Part shown: positions 1 through 7,981 of the stretch, piece after piece
Layout: every line of letters begins with the position of its first letter
How positions within the stretch are numbered: the stretch's first letter is position 1
Source: Deltaproteobacteria bacterium
Lineage (GTDB): Bacteria > UBA10199 > GCA-002796325 > JACPFF01
Direction of reading: 5' to 3'
DNA length: 64,000 nucleotides
NCBI GenBank assembly: GCA_016183065.1
Contig: JACPFF010000006.1
Coordinates: forward strand, 295,578-359,577
Notes under the pieces: model-generated
What the model was told of the DNA's origin: nothing
Database searches by the model: none
What the model saw: only the letters and a program-made list of their open reading frames with translations
Translations under genes and position numbers: made by a program

Positions 1-465
1 CTTCGGGCGAAGGAGGGCATTCGTGGTGTCGCCGCGCGCGACCCAATCCGCGGCGAGGGGACAATTTTTCGCGTCGAGGGAGATCACCAGCAACTGTTCG
101 CGCCGGCGGCCACGGAGTTGTGTGCGATAGCGCTGATAGAGCGCCTCGCTCGAGGCGATCGGCAGAGGGCGGTGCAACGGGGCCTGCTGCCACCGCCGCG
201 CAAACTCAATGATCGCCAGCATGACCCCGGTCTTCACGGGCCCCATCCCGCGCAGTTCCATGAATTGTTCGCGCGAGGTCGTGCCGAGACCGCAGAGTCC
301 ATGAAACGTGGCGAGGAGGCGTTGCGCCAGTGCGGTGACAGACTCTGCGAAGTGGCCATTGCGGAGCACGATGGCAATGAGCTCGGCATCGCTCAGGAGC
401 TCGACACCATGCTGCCACAATTTCTCCCGTGGGCGATCATCAACCGGGAGGTCGGCAATACGCAT
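1..465 (-). CDS. radC: DNA repair protein RadC, JAB/MPN domain protein (3' part missing)
   Basis: The gene runs off the left edge, so 155 N-terminal codons are visible. The start at 465 gives the family's typical opening, RIADLPVDDRPREKLWQHG, then LLSDAELIAIVLRNG, an HhH-like stretch ending MELRGMGPVK, and the start of the JAB domain (LLVISLDAKN). The metal-binding HxHPSG motif expected downstream lies outside the window. RadC/YeeS proteins are common in bacteria; the historical link to DNA repair is weak and the true role is uncertain. It is transcribed divergently from the flavin reductase at 588, across about 120 bp. Family assignment is firm; completeness cannot be judged. Confidence 0.88.
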   Translation of the reverse strand, partial: MRIADLPVDDRPREKLWQHGVELLSDAELIAIVLRNGHFAESVTALAQRLLATFHGLCGLGTTSREQFMELRGMGPVKTGVMLAIIEFARRWQQAPLHRPLPIASSEALYQRYRTQLRGRRREQLLVISLDAKNCPLAADWVARGDTTNALLRPK

Positions 466-587
466 GCGGAGTGCATTTGCAAGAGAGATGCCATCCGCCT
501 ATTGCAGCGATGGTGTCCACCGGCCTCGGGAGTCCCTGCAACACACTGCTTGCGTGGGGTCTTTCTCTCGAGTAGAGAACCACCCCC

Positions 588-1295
588 ATGTCCAAGACTC
601 TGACGGCCGAATATGTCGGATCGACGCGGCTTGCACGCGATGTGCGGGAGTTCCTCTTTCGTCCCGTCGATCCGCCGCTTTTTCATTTTCGCGCGGGACA
701 ATATCTCACAATAGAGATCCCTGCGGAGGATGATGCCCCGCCGCTCTGCCGTTCCTATTCGATCGCCTCGTCGCCGGTCGCCACGGAGACGTTTTCCATT
801 GTCGCGAATCTGGTGCCCACCGGACGGGGATCCCCGTTTCTCTTTGGACTGCGACCCGGGACGCTCATTACCTTCGGCGGTCCGCAGGGGGACTTTGTGA
901 TCGACCTGCGCGGAGATCGGGATTACCTCTTTGTGGCAACAGGCACGGGAATTGCACCATTGCGCGCCATGATGTACGCCCTCTTCGATGCGCACATTGC
1001 CAGGACGATCCAGCTCTTTTGGGGGTTGCGCAACCAGGAGGAGATCTATTTTCAGGACGAGTTTGCGGCGTGGGCGGCCCGCCATCCGCATTTTGCGTAC
1101 GGCGTCACCCTCTCACGGCCAGGGCCGGGATGGCACGGCGCCACGGGCTATGTGACAAGGCTGGTCGAAGAACGGGTGGCGTCGGTCGAGGGACTCGATA
1201 TCTATCTCTGCGGTCATGGCGCCATGATCGAGGCGGTCAAGACTGTGGTCCGGCCAAAAGGGCTCTGTCCCATTCACACGGAACAATATTATTGA
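588..1295 (+). CDS. FAD/NAD(P)-binding oxidoreductase (ferredoxin-NADP reductase fold)
   Basis: A 235-residue two-domain flavoprotein reductase. An N-terminal FAD-binding barrel carries the RxYS signature (RSYSIASS, residues 55-62), followed by an NAD(P)-binding domain with GTGIAPLR (119-126) and the C-terminal CGHGAMIEAV (208-217). The enzyme moves electrons between NAD(P)H and a one- or two-electron carrier. No ferredoxin or oxygenase domain is fused and none is adjacent, so the partner is unknown. It lies 14 bp upstream of trxB on the same strand and is probably co-transcribed with it, suggesting a thiol or redox housekeeping role (inference). The cytosolic location follows from the absence of any signal sequence. 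Confidence 0.85.
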   Translation: MSKTLTAEYVGSTRLARDVREFLFRPVDPPLFHFRAGQYLTIEIPAEDDAPPLCRSYSIASSPVATETFSIVANLVPTGRGSPFLFGLRPGTLITFGGPQGDFVIDLRGDRDYLFVATGTGIAPLRAMMYALFDAHIARTIQLFWGLRNQEEIYFQDEFAAWAARHPHFAYGVTLSRPGPGWHGATGYVTRLVEERVASVEGLDIYLCGHGAMIEAVKTVVRPKGLCPIHTEQYY

Positions 1296-1309
1296 GAAAG
1301 GTGACGGTC

Positions 1310-2251
1310 ATGGCGTCAAATCCACTGCGGCAGAAAGTGATCATTCTGGGGTCCGGTCCCGCGGGTTGCACGGCCGCCATCTACGCGGCGCGCGCCGATC
1401 TCCGGCCCATGGTGATTGAGGGGGTGCAACCGGGGGGGCAACTCACCATGACCACGGAGGTTGAAAATTATCCCGGATTTCCGGACGGGATTCAGGGGCC
1501 GGCCATGATGGAGCTTCTCAAGCGGCAGGCGGTGCGCTTTGGGACGGAGTTTGTGCAGGCGCACATCGATCGCGTCGATCTGTCCAGGCCTCCCTTTCGC
1601 CTCCACGCCGGCGATCGCGAGTGGCGGTGTGATGCCCTGATTGTCGCGACCGGGGCCTCGGCCAAACTCTTGGGCCTGCCGTCAGAGACCGCGCTGATGG
1701 GGCACGGGGTCTCCGCCTGTGCCACATGCGACGGGTTTTTCTTCCGGGATGAACATCTGATTGTCGTCGGCGGTGGCGATACGGCCCTGGAAGAGGCAAC
1801 GTTTTTGACCAAGTTTGCCGCACACGTCACCGTGGTCCACCGGCGTGATTCGCTTCGCGCCTCGAAAGCGATGCAACACCGGGCGTTGCATCATCCCAAG
1901 CTCTCGTTCATCTGGGAGAGCGTGATCGAAGACATTCTCGGCGTCGAAACGCGGAAGGTGCGCGGGGTGATCCTGCGGAATACCAAGACCAACGACCGTA
2001 CGGAACAGGCCTGCGGCGGCGTCTTTGTCGCGATCGGACATCAGCCCAATACCGCACTCTTCGCGGGACAACTCGACAGGAATGCGGTCGGGTATATCCG
2101 CCATCGGGGAGAGAGTACGGTCACCAATATCCCGGGGGTCTTTGTGGCCGGGGATGCGGCCGATCATGTCTATCGCCAGGCCGTCACCGCTGCCGGCACG
2201 GGATGTATGGCGGCGATCGACGTGGAACGATACCTGCAGGCGCGGGGATAA
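1310..2251 (+). CDS. trxB: Thioredoxin reductase
   Basis: 313 residues, the usual length of low-molecular-weight bacterial TrxB, which reduces thioredoxin with NADPH. Visible motifs are the FAD Rossmann loop GSGPAGCTAA (15-24), GGQLTMTTEVENYPGFP near residues 42-58, the redox-active pair CATC (137-140), the NADPH loop VVGGGDTALEEA, HRRDSLRAS, and the C-terminal FAD contact VFVAGDAADHVYRQAVTAAG. The ATG at 1310 is chosen because it begins the alignable region and follows GAGAAAG by about 10 bases; GTG at 1301 is an in-frame alternative. It ends 8 bases before the next start and probably forms one unit with the reductase upstream. Confidence 0.96.
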   Translation: MASNPLRQKVIILGSGPAGCTAAIYAARADLRPMVIEGVQPGGQLTMTTEVENYPGFPDGIQGPAMMELLKRQAVRFGTEFVQAHIDRVDLSRPPFRLHAGDREWRCDALIVATGASAKLLGLPSETALMGHGVSACATCDGFFFRDEHLIVVGGGDTALEEATFLTKFAAHVTVVHRRDSLRASKAMQHRALHHPKLSFIWESVIEDILGVETRKVRGVILRNTKTNDRTEQACGGVFVAIGHQPNTALFAGQLDRNAVGYIRHRGESTVTNIPGVFVAGDAADHVYRQAVTAAGTGCMAAIDVERYLQARG

Positions 2252-2259
2252 CGTTCCAT

Positions 2260-3267
2260 ATGGGCACATGGTTTCGCACATGGGTCGGACAACGGGTATT
2301 GATCGCGTGGTGTGGCTGCGGACTGATCGCCTGCGCGACTATTACAGGGGCTCACGTCGCCCCCTCCACCGGCAAAGCCGGTGGAGCCTCCCCCTCTCGC
2401 GCGCGGTGCGCGCTGGGGAACTTCCTCGTCCACCCGCTGCGCGGGTGCCCGGACTCGGTCGTCGCCACTGCCCCCTCCACCGGCAAAGCCGGGTCAAGGC
2501 CCAGCTCTGCTGGGCCGCGAAGCAGAGTCGAAGACTGTGCGGAGTGTGATGGAGCCTCCCCCTCTCGCGCGCGGTGCGCGCTGGGGAACGGCTCCCACGG
2601 GGTTTGCGTCCCCTCCAGCGGTGTAGCCTCCCCCTCAGCGCCGCGGAGCGGCTTGGCAAAGACACCGGTGGCGGATCGTGCGTCACCGACATTGTGGGAA
2701 GAGGCCGCGTCCTATGCCGACAGTGGCGAGAGCGATCGCCCGCGCAGGGAACGACTCGCCGCGATTCGCGCAGGACGACAGGTTGCCGAGCGCTGTGTGG
2801 CGCAACATCCCACGATGGCGGCATGCTATTACTATCGCGCGGTCTTGACCGGTCTCCACTATCAACTCACGGTGATCGGCTACCAAAAGGGGCTGGCGCG
2901 CATGCTCGCCGATTGTCAGCGGGTGGTGACGTTGGAGCCGGCGTTTGCCGAGGCCGGGGCGTACCGCATCATGGGGCAGATCTATACGCAGATTCCGGAG
3001 ACCGCCTTTCGCCCCGGGAGTCTCACGCGGGATCTCGACCGGGCCATCGGCTATCTGCAACAGGCGGTGGCATTGGCACCGGAGGCCTTTGAAAATCATC
3101 TGGCCTTGTGCGAGGCACAGGTTGCGGCCGCTGCCTGGCAGGATGGGGCCAGGAGTTGTGCCATGGCCGCGCGCCTCGTCCGCCACAAACGGGGAGCAGC
3201 GCAATACGCCGAGTGGCGTGAGGCACTGCGCGTCTTGAAGAAACGCCTTGCGAAGCGGAATCAGTGA
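2260..3267 (+). CDS. TPR-type lipoprotein (TRAP TatT-like) carrying an in-frame repeat element
   Basis: 335 residues. The N-terminus is a lipoprotein signal: a hydrophobic stretch ending L22-I23-A24-C25. Residues of about 27-135 are encoded entirely by a dispersed hairpin element (see the entry at 2339), giving a Ser/Ala/Pro/Gly/Arg-rich, low-complexity stretch. From about residue 137 a genuine helical-repeat domain begins (LWEEAASYA, CYYYRAVLTGL, AYRIMGQIYTQIP, AIGYLQQAVALAPEAFENHLALCEAQVAA). It resembles the TPR-like TRAP transporter TatT family, although no TRAP permease is nearby. If the insert is removed, lipobox and domain are separated by only a few residues. Whether the fused protein is made, or the gene is being lost, cannot be told from sequence. 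Confidence 0.7.
   Translation: MGTWFRTWVGQRVLIAWCGCGLIACATITGAHVAPSTGKAGGASPSRARCALGNFLVHPLRGCPDSVVATAPSTGKAGSRPSSAGPRSRVEDCAECDGASPSRARCALGNGSHGVCVPSSGVASPSAPRSGLAKTPVADRASPTLWEEAASYADSGESDRPRRERLAAIRAGRQVAERCVAQHPTMAACYYYRAVLTGLHYQLTVIGYQKGLARMLADCQRVVTLEPAFAEAGAYRIMGQIYTQIPETAFRPGSLTRDLDRAIGYLQQAVALAPEAFENHLALCEAQVAAAAWQDGARSCAMAARLVRHKRGAAQYAEWREALRVLKKRLAKRNQ
2339..2664 (+). repeat. Hairpin-rich dispersed element, copy 1 (inside lipoprotein gene)
   Basis: The left end is CTATTACAGGGGCTCACGTCG. Modules in order: stem CTCCACCGGC/loop AAA/GCCGGTGGAG (2364-2386); a CGCGCGC-type stem; CACCCGC/TGC/GCGGGTG (2431-2447); and CCCGGACTCGGTCGTCGCC. A second copy of the first stem follows and is interrupted by a foreign palindromic stretch around GGCCCAGCTCTGCTGGGCC. 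After another CGCGCGC stem comes a terminal GCCGCGGAGCGGC module. It is the longest copy in the window, about 326 bp, and has no stop codon in the lipoprotein frame. It resembles Rickettsia palindromic elements in position, not in sequence. Confidence 0.85.
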
Positions 3268-3298
3268 TGTGTAGGACCAACAAAAAGGAGAGTGCTCT

Positions 3299-3715
3299 AT
3301 GGCGAGTCTGAATAAGGCAATGATCCTCGGCAACCTTGGTGACAACCCGGAGGTTCGATCGACCCCCAATGGACAGACGGTGGCAACGCTCCGCATCGCC
3401 ACGAATGAGCGGTGGACCGATAAAGACGGACAGGCCCAGGAGCGAACCGAGTGGCACCGTGTCGTCGTCTGGGGGCGCCAGGCGGAGCAATGCGGGACCT
3501 ATCTCTCAAAAGGGCGGCAGGTTTTTGTCGAGGGGCGCATCCAGACGCGGGAATGGACCGACAAAGAAGGCCATCGTCGGTTTACCACTGAAGTGATTGC
3601 ACAGCGGATCCAGTTTCTCGGCAATCGCGCGGGGGGGAGTGGCAATCCCGCAGCAGATGGCGCGCCGGTACCAAGTCCCATGGGGCCGGCCGACGAGGAA
3701 GACGTCCCTTTTTGA
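3299..3715 (+). CDS. ssb: Single-stranded DNA-binding protein
   Basis: 138 residues. The N-terminal OB fold opens with LNKAMILGNLGDNPEVR and contains WHRVVVWGRQAEQC and GRQVFVEGRIQTREW. A short Gly/Pro linker then leads to the acidic tip DEEDVPF, the protein-interaction tail that recruits replication and repair enzymes. Length and tail are typical of a homotetrameric bacterial SSB. A strong ribosome-binding site (AAAAGGAG, 3283-3290) precedes the ATG. It is convergent with the DUF3187 gene, with 4 bp between the ends, and has no rpsF/rpsR neighbours, so it is a stand-alone ssb. Confidence 0.97.
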   Translation: MASLNKAMILGNLGDNPEVRSTPNGQTVATLRIATNERWTDKDGQAQERTEWHRVVVWGRQAEQCGTYLSKGRQVFVEGRIQTREWTDKEGHRRFTTEVIAQRIQFLGNRAGGSGNPAADGAPVPSPMGPADEEDVPF

Positions 3716-3719
3716 ACCG

Positions 3720-4742
3720 CTACAGTCCGCGCCAGGCGATGCCGGCGCGGAGGATGGCGGTAAAGTCGATCGACGGTCCATTTGGATGGAGATCTTCCGA
3801 AAAACCGACTTCCCAAAAGAAGTCTTCCTCCCCCAGAGCGGCCGGATGATATCCGGTCACACCGAAGACGAGATCGAGCGGTGGGTCCTCCCACTGGCGG
3901 TCGGCTATGCCTGACAATTGCGGCGTTCCCCCGTGGACCTGTGCCTGGAGGGCCACGCTGCGGGAGAGACGATACGCCCCACCCAGGGCATAGGCGAAGG
4001 TTTCGTTGTGCAGGAACGGTTCCAGGTTGGCCTGTCCGCCATTGATGAAATACCCGACATTGAGAAAGCCATACCAGCGGCGCCCCGTTTTTTCGAGCAA
4101 CAACCCCAGGCCATAGTCGAGGCGATTGTTCCCTGTCCCTTTCTTCCGACTCCCGGTCGGCAGTTGCACGGTGGCAAACCAGCCGATGCCCGGTCGCGTC
4201 GGGGTTTCCGGGGCGAGCGCGTGGCGCAGACGGAGCGAGAGATCGCCGAACACGGGGCCGTGTGCCGCCACGGCATATCGCGTGGCCCCCGTGGTCCGGT
4301 CGATCATGTGGACCGCGTAGGTGTTGTTGGCCACCGATTCGCGACCGCCATTGGGAAAGCCGAAGAGATGATGATACCACTGGAGGAATCCGTCGAGAAA
4401 TCCTCCCCACGTCGTTGTGATAGGCAATGTCCCTTCCAGCGTGAACTGATGGCCGAGACCATACGCGATCTCCATCTCAGTCTGCCACTGTTCCAGATCG
4501 ATCTGGACGTTCTCGGTCGGCGTCACGAACTGTTCAAAGATGTTCGAATACTGCGTCGTCATCGCCCATCGCCCATCCCCAGGCGCGTCCGCCACAACCG
4601 GCATCGGCTTCAGCTGCGCAAATTGCAGAGAGAACGGGTGTTGCGACTGGTAGGTGAGCGGTGCGGGAGGATGTCCCCATGCAAACGCCGCGATCGGGAG
4701 GAGGAGTGCACCGCACACGATGCCGTGCACGCTTACACGCAT
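3720..4742 (-). CDS. DUF3187 family outer-membrane-type protein
   Basis: 340 residues beginning with a signal peptide (MRVSVHGIVCGALLLPIAAFAWG). The body has alternating aromatic/polar beta-strand patterns typical of an outer-membrane barrel. It matches the DUF3187 layout: an N-terminal PLTYQSQHPFSLQF, an SNIFEQF stretch, EMEIAYGLG, then GGFLDGFLQWYHHLFGFP followed by NGGRES. Function is unknown for the family. The start at 4742 is chosen for the signal peptide; the upstream open frame is only the neighbouring repeat read through. Repeat copy 2 ends 16 bp before the start codon, so it must lie in the 5' leader or promoter. No good Shine-Dalgarno is visible. Confidence 0.82.
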   Translation of the reverse strand: MRVSVHGIVCGALLLPIAAFAWGHPPAPLTYQSQHPFSLQFAQLKPMPVVADAPGDGRWAMTTQYSNIFEQFVTPTENVQIDLEQWQTEMEIAYGLGHQFTLEGTLPITTTWGGFLDGFLQWYHHLFGFPNGGRESVANNTYAVHMIDRTTGATRYAVAAHGPVFGDLSLRLRHALAPETPTRPGIGWFATVQLPTGSRKKGTGNNRLDYGLGLLLEKTGRRWYGFLNVGYFINGGQANLEPFLHNETFAYALGGAYRLSRSVALQAQVHGGTPQLSGIADRQWEDPPLDLVFGVTGYHPAALGEEDFFWEVGFSEDLHPNGPSIDFTAILRAGIAWRGL

Positions 4743-4758
4743 GGGAGCCCGGTTTCGT

Positions 4759-4946
4759 CTATTACAGGGGCTCGCGTACCCTGCGGCTCCGCCTCCGGGT
4801 ACTTCCTCGTCCACCCGCTTCGCGGGTGCCCGGACTCGGTCGTCGCCACTGCCCCCCCAACGGGCAAAGCCCGTTGGGTCCCCCCCTCTCGCGCGCGGGT
4901 GCGCGCTGGGGGACTTCCTCGTCCACCCGCTGCGCGGGACACCCCT
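4759..4946 (+). repeat. Hairpin-rich dispersed element, copy 2
   Basis: The left end is CTATTACAGGGGCTCGCG. Modules: GTACCC...GGGTAC (4776-4802, containing TGCGGCTCCGCC), CACCCGC/TTC/GCGGGTG (4812-4828), CCCAACGGGC/AAA/GCCCGTTGGG (4856-4878), a CGCGCGC stem, and a second partial CACCCGC/TGC/GCGGG module. The element ends at the stop codon of manC on one side and 16 bp from the start of the DUF3187 gene on the other. It fills essentially the whole 205 bp between them and lies antisense to their transcription. Confidence 0.85.
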
Positions 4947-4947
4947 G

Positions 4948-5829
4948 TTATGCATATTGTTCCAGATAGGGTGTGACGTCGGCATTGACCTGTAACCCTT
5001 CCTCCGTCACCAGGCGATGCACACTCTCCCATGAGCCGATATCGTTCCAGCCGCATTCAACCGGGATCGTGGCCACCCGTTCCGAGTGCTCCATGAGGCC
5101 GTAGTCGATAGAAACGGGGGCTGCTGTGGCAAAAAACGCCTCGGGGGTCGGCGCCATCTTCACGGCGCGATACATCTCGGGCAAATATTGCGCCATCTCC
5201 GCGAGCAGCCGTCGTGCGGACCAGATAAACATGCCGCTATTCCAGTAGAAATGACCACTCGCCAGATAGGCGATCGCGCGTTCTGGTGGTGGTTTTTCCA
5301 CAAAGCGTTTCACGAGAAACGCCCGGGCCGAGAGCGGTTCGCCTTGCTCAATGTAGCCGTATTCTGTTGCCGGTCGGTCGGGCTTGATCCCGAGGGTGAG
5401 GAGGAGGTCATCGCGCTGGGCCATGGCCTCGGCGTGGGCAATGGCGTCCATGAAGGGGGTCGGCTGTAAAATCAGGTGGTCGGCCGGTAGCACGATCATG
5501 ATGGCTTTGGGATCGCGTTGATAGAGACGATATGCGGCCAGCGCAATGGCCGGGGCCGTATTTTTCTTGCACGGTTCGGCGAGGATATTCTCCGGGGGTA
5601 ATGCCGGGAGATGCACGTGGCTGAGCGTCACGTAGCGGTGGTTCGTGGTGAGCCAGATCCGGTCCATCGGAATCACATCGGCAAACCGGGCCACGGTGTC
5701 CTGGAGGAGGCTGCGTGTGCCAAAGAGGCGCAAAAATTGCTTGGGATGTTCCGGCGTTGAGAGCGGTGCAAACCGTCTTCCTTCCCCGCCGGCCAACAGG
5801 ACAACAGACGTATGCGGACCGAGCTTCAT
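4948..5829 (-). CDS. manC: Mannose-1-phosphate guanylyltransferase, apparently C-terminally shortened
   Basis: 293 residues. It makes GDP-mannose from mannose-1-phosphate and GTP for polysaccharide synthesis. Visible features are the nucleotidyltransferase signature LLAGGEGRRFAPLS (12-25), PKQFLRLFG, AEPCKKNTAPAIALAA, VLPADHLI, FVEKP and YFWNSGMF-like FYWNSGMFIW, and VECGWNDIGSWES. Single-domain enzymes usually continue roughly 60-70 residues past GW.DIGSW with small beta strands. Here the protein stops 28 residues later, at a TAA that touches repeat copy 2, so truncation by the element is plausible. It follows purN by 31 bp on the same strand. Sugar specificity (mannose) is inferred from overall motif similarity. 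Confidence 0.82.
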   Translation of the reverse strand: MKLGPHTSVVLLAGGEGRRFAPLSTPEHPKQFLRLFGTRSLLQDTVARFADVIPMDRIWLTTNHRYVTLSHVHLPALPPENILAEPCKKNTAPAIALAAYRLYQRDPKAIMIVLPADHLILQPTPFMDAIAHAEAMAQRDDLLLTLGIKPDRPATEYGYIEQGEPLSARAFLVKRFVEKPPPERAIAYLASGHFYWNSGMFIWSARRLLAEMAQYLPEMYRAVKMAPTPEAFFATAAPVSIDYGLMEHSERVATIPVECGWNDIGSWESVHRLVTEEGLQVNADVTPYLEQYA

Positions 5830-5860
5830 GTGGGCGATCTACCCATGGCCATTGCCTTCG

Positions 5861-6496
5861 TCAAGCCGTTGTGTGTGGCGCGATCCGGACCGTCCGATCC
5901 TCCAGCGTCAGCCGGTGCTCGGCAAACCATTGGACCGCCTGCGGATAAAGCCGGTGCTCCACGGCATGAATGCGATCTGTCAGCGACGCCTCGGTATCGC
6001 CAGGGAGGATCGGCACACGCTGCTGGAGGATCACCGGCCCGGTATCCATTCCTTCATCGACAAAGTGGACCGTGACCCCGGTTTCCGGCACGGCGGCAGC
6101 GAGGGCCTGCCGGATGGCATGGAGGCCGGGAAATTGCGGCAGGAGGGCCGGATGGATGTTCATCATGCGGCCGTGGTATGCGGCAACGACATTCCCCGCA
6201 AGCATCCGCATGAACCCTGCCAGACAGACGAGGGCGATGTCGTACCGTTGCAGCATGGCCATCAGTAGAGCACCATCGTGCACGCGGTCGTGACCTGCGG
6301 GGAGGATCTCCACCGGGATAGCGGCCCTTCGCGCGCGCACAACCGCATGGGCCTCGGGTCGGTCCGTGACGAGGACGGAGACGGTGGCGGCGAGTCTCCC
6401 CGCGGCAATGGCCTCGATGAGGGCCTGGAGGTTGGATCCATGCCCGGACGCCAGGACGGCAATGCGCAAGGGCGCTGATCTTCCAGGGTCAGACAT
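5861..6496 (-). CDS. purN: Phosphoribosylglycinamide formyltransferase (folate-dependent)
   Basis: 211 residues. It formylates GAR to FGAR using 10-formyl-tetrahydrofolate, step three of purine synthesis. Evidence: VLASGHGSNLQALIEAI near the N-terminus, the AGFMRML loop, the catalytic-region motif NIHPALLPQFPG, and VHFVDEGMDTGPVILQ. The start ATG at 6496 overlaps the purM stop by 8 bases (ATGTCTGA), indicating translational coupling; the longer open frame upstream is antisense to purM. Order and overlap with purM are classical for bacteria. Confidence 0.95.
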   Translation of the reverse strand: MSDPGRSAPLRIAVLASGHGSNLQALIEAIAAGRLAATVSVLVTDRPEAHAVVRARRAAIPVEILPAGHDRVHDGALLMAMLQRYDIALVCLAGFMRMLAGNVVAAYHGRMMNIHPALLPQFPGLHAIRQALAAAVPETGVTVHFVDEGMDTGPVILQQRVPILPGDTEASLTDRIHAVEHRLYPQAVQWFAEHRLTLEDRTVRIAPHTTA

Positions 6497-7517
6497 AACG
6501 AATCGGATCGCCATCGGTGGCCGCGACGACCGTGCCGATGTCGCGGGCGGTATGGCCGTGCGCAGCGATCTCTGCCAGCATGGCCTTGACTTCTGTGGCC
6601 GTGCAGACGATGACCAGCCCCACGCCACAATTATAGACCCGCCGGAGCTCGTCGTCGGGCATCGATGCGGCCTCTTGCACGAACGCAAAGGGAGGCGGGA
6701 GTTCCCAGTGCGACCAATCGATCTCGGCCGCACAGCCCGCGGGAAGGATGCGGGGGATATTCCCCGTCAATCCGCCGCCGGTAATGTGCGCGATACCATG
6801 GAGGGCAAACCGGGATCCGAGGGCCAGGATCAGGGGCGAGTAGAGCGCCGTTGGCGCAAGGAGCTGTTCGAGGACCGATCGATCGGTGCGGGGAAACTGG
6901 GCATGGCGCGAAAGACCGGCATTGCTGATGACCGTGCGGAGATGGGAATAGCCGTTACTGTGAAATCCGGTCGATGCGACACCGAGGAGGCGATCGCCAG
7001 GGACGATGGTCCGGCCATCAATGAGCGTGGCGCGATCGACCACACCGACAATAAATCCGGCGAGATCGAAATCGTCGCGCTGGTAGATGCCCGGCATTTC
7101 CGCCGTTTCGCCCCCGACGAGTGCGCAGCGAATCTCGGCGCAGGCATTGGCGATCCCCCGAATGATCTCCGTATGATGCCGTGGTCGCAGCCGGCCCGTG
7201 GCAAAATAATCGAGAAAAAAAAGTGGCGTGGCGCCGGAACAGGCCAGGTCATTGGCACACATGGCGACCAAGTCGATCCCGATCGTGTCGAGCTTTTTGG
7301 CGTCAATGGCCACCCGGACCTTGGTCCCTACGCCATCCGTGGAACTGACGAGGACTGGTGCGGCATAGGCGCGCGGATCAAAGGCCACGTGGGCGGCAAA
7401 GCCGCCAATATTGGAGAGGACGGCCGGGGTATGCGTCTTGGCAACGATCGCTTTGATCGATTCGACAAAGGCGTCCCCCGCCTCGATATTGACTCCGGCC
7501 TCTCTGTATTGATCCAT
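6489..7517 (-). CDS. purM: Phosphoribosylformylglycinamidine cyclo-ligase (AIR synthetase)
   Basis: 342 residues, standard length. It closes the imidazole ring of aminoimidazole ribotide with ATP. Recognisable segments are YREAGVNIEAGDAFVE at the start, VLVSSTDGVGTKVRVA, DLVAMCANDLACSGATPLFF, ALVGGETAEMPG and the glycine-rich HITGGGLTGNIPR. It is the first gene of the minus-strand run purM-purN-manC. Its upstream region, shared with the histidine kinase at 7982, contains repeat copy 3 and an AT-rich promoter block. Confidence 0.96.
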   Translation of the reverse strand: MDQYREAGVNIEAGDAFVESIKAIVAKTHTPAVLSNIGGFAAHVAFDPRAYAAPVLVSSTDGVGTKVRVAIDAKKLDTIGIDLVAMCANDLACSGATPLFFLDYFATGRLRPRHHTEIIRGIANACAEIRCALVGGETAEMPGIYQRDDFDLAGFIVGVVDRATLIDGRTIVPGDRLLGVASTGFHSNGYSHLRTVISNAGLSRHAQFPRTDRSVLEQLLAPTALYSPLILALGSRFALHGIAHITGGGLTGNIPRILPAGCAAEIDWSHWELPPPFAFVQEAASMPDDELRRVYNCGVGLVIVCTATEVKAMLAEIAAHGHTARDIGTVVAATDGDPIRYV

Positions 7518-7624
7518 CGTACGCGTCTTTTTGAGGATTTCTGTGGTAATGTCAATGTCTTCCCTCCGTCATTCGCTCAGGACCGGCGGGACAGCGTCGG
7601 ACCACGATTTGGCGCCGATGATCA

Positions 7625-7829
7625 CTATTTACAGGGGCTCGCGTACCCTGCGGCTCCGCCTCCGGGTACTTCCTCGTCCACCCGCTTCGCGGGTCCCCGG
7701 ACTCGGTCGTCGCCACACCCCCCTCCACCGGCAAAGCCGGTGGAGCCTCCCCCTCACGCTCGCCGTGCTCGCTGGATCGCTTCCCACGGGCGACACGAGC
7801 TGCCGAGGACCACGCGTTTGCCCGTGGGA
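7625..7829 (+). repeat. Hairpin-rich dispersed element, copy 3
   Basis: The left end is CTATTTACAGGGGCTCGCG, with one extra T relative to other copies. Modules: GTACCC...GGGTAC, CACCCGC/TTC/GCGGGT, CCGGACTCGGTCGTCGCC, CTCCACCGGC/AAA/GCCGGTGGAG, and a CACGCTCGCCGTGCTCGCTGG variant of the CGCG stem. It ends with a longer inverted repeat whose arms are TCCCACGGGC and GCCCGTGGGA (about 7782-7829). The first half of that last module recurs in copy 11 (TTCCCACGGGCGAC, with CCGCCGAGG just after). It sits between the divergent purM and histidine kinase genes. Confidence 0.83.
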
Positions 7830-7836
7830 ATCTATT

Positions 7837-7865
7837 TTGACGTTCGAAAATTCAAAAAATATAAG
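7837..7865 (+). promoter_or_regulatory. Predicted sigma-70 promoter for the signalling island
   Basis: TTGACG (7837-7842), 17 bases, then TATAAG (7860-7865): five of six matches in both boxes with ideal spacing. It begins an AT-rich block (about 7831-7970) that contrasts sharply with the surrounding GC-rich DNA and contains further TATAAT-like strings (around 7897-7915). It points to the kinase at 7982, leaving a leader of about 110 bases. It starts about 8 bp from the end of repeat copy 3. Prediction from sequence only. Confidence 0.6.
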
Positions 7866-7981
7866 AGGTAACAAAGTACCAACAGAAAATACATAATGAT
7901 AATATAATTTTATACGCCATGGGTGAATATTCTTTTCATTCTGATCGAGATTGGGTATCATTTGACACTGCGGAGGACGTG

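Noticed and set aside
2203-2259. Start of the TPR lipoprotein upstream of 2260
   Set aside because: Would overlap the trxB end and add residues before a clean lipoprotein signal; 2260 gives the standard signal peptide.
7625-7829. The elements as ordinary rho-independent terminators
   Set aside because: They are hairpin-rich but lack U tracts after the stems, occur inside coding sequence and upstream of genes, and are modular; termination may be a side effect only.
7919-7981. Earlier start of the histidine kinase
   Set aside because: The extra 21 residues have no ribosome-binding site, while ATG 7982 has CGGAGGAC.
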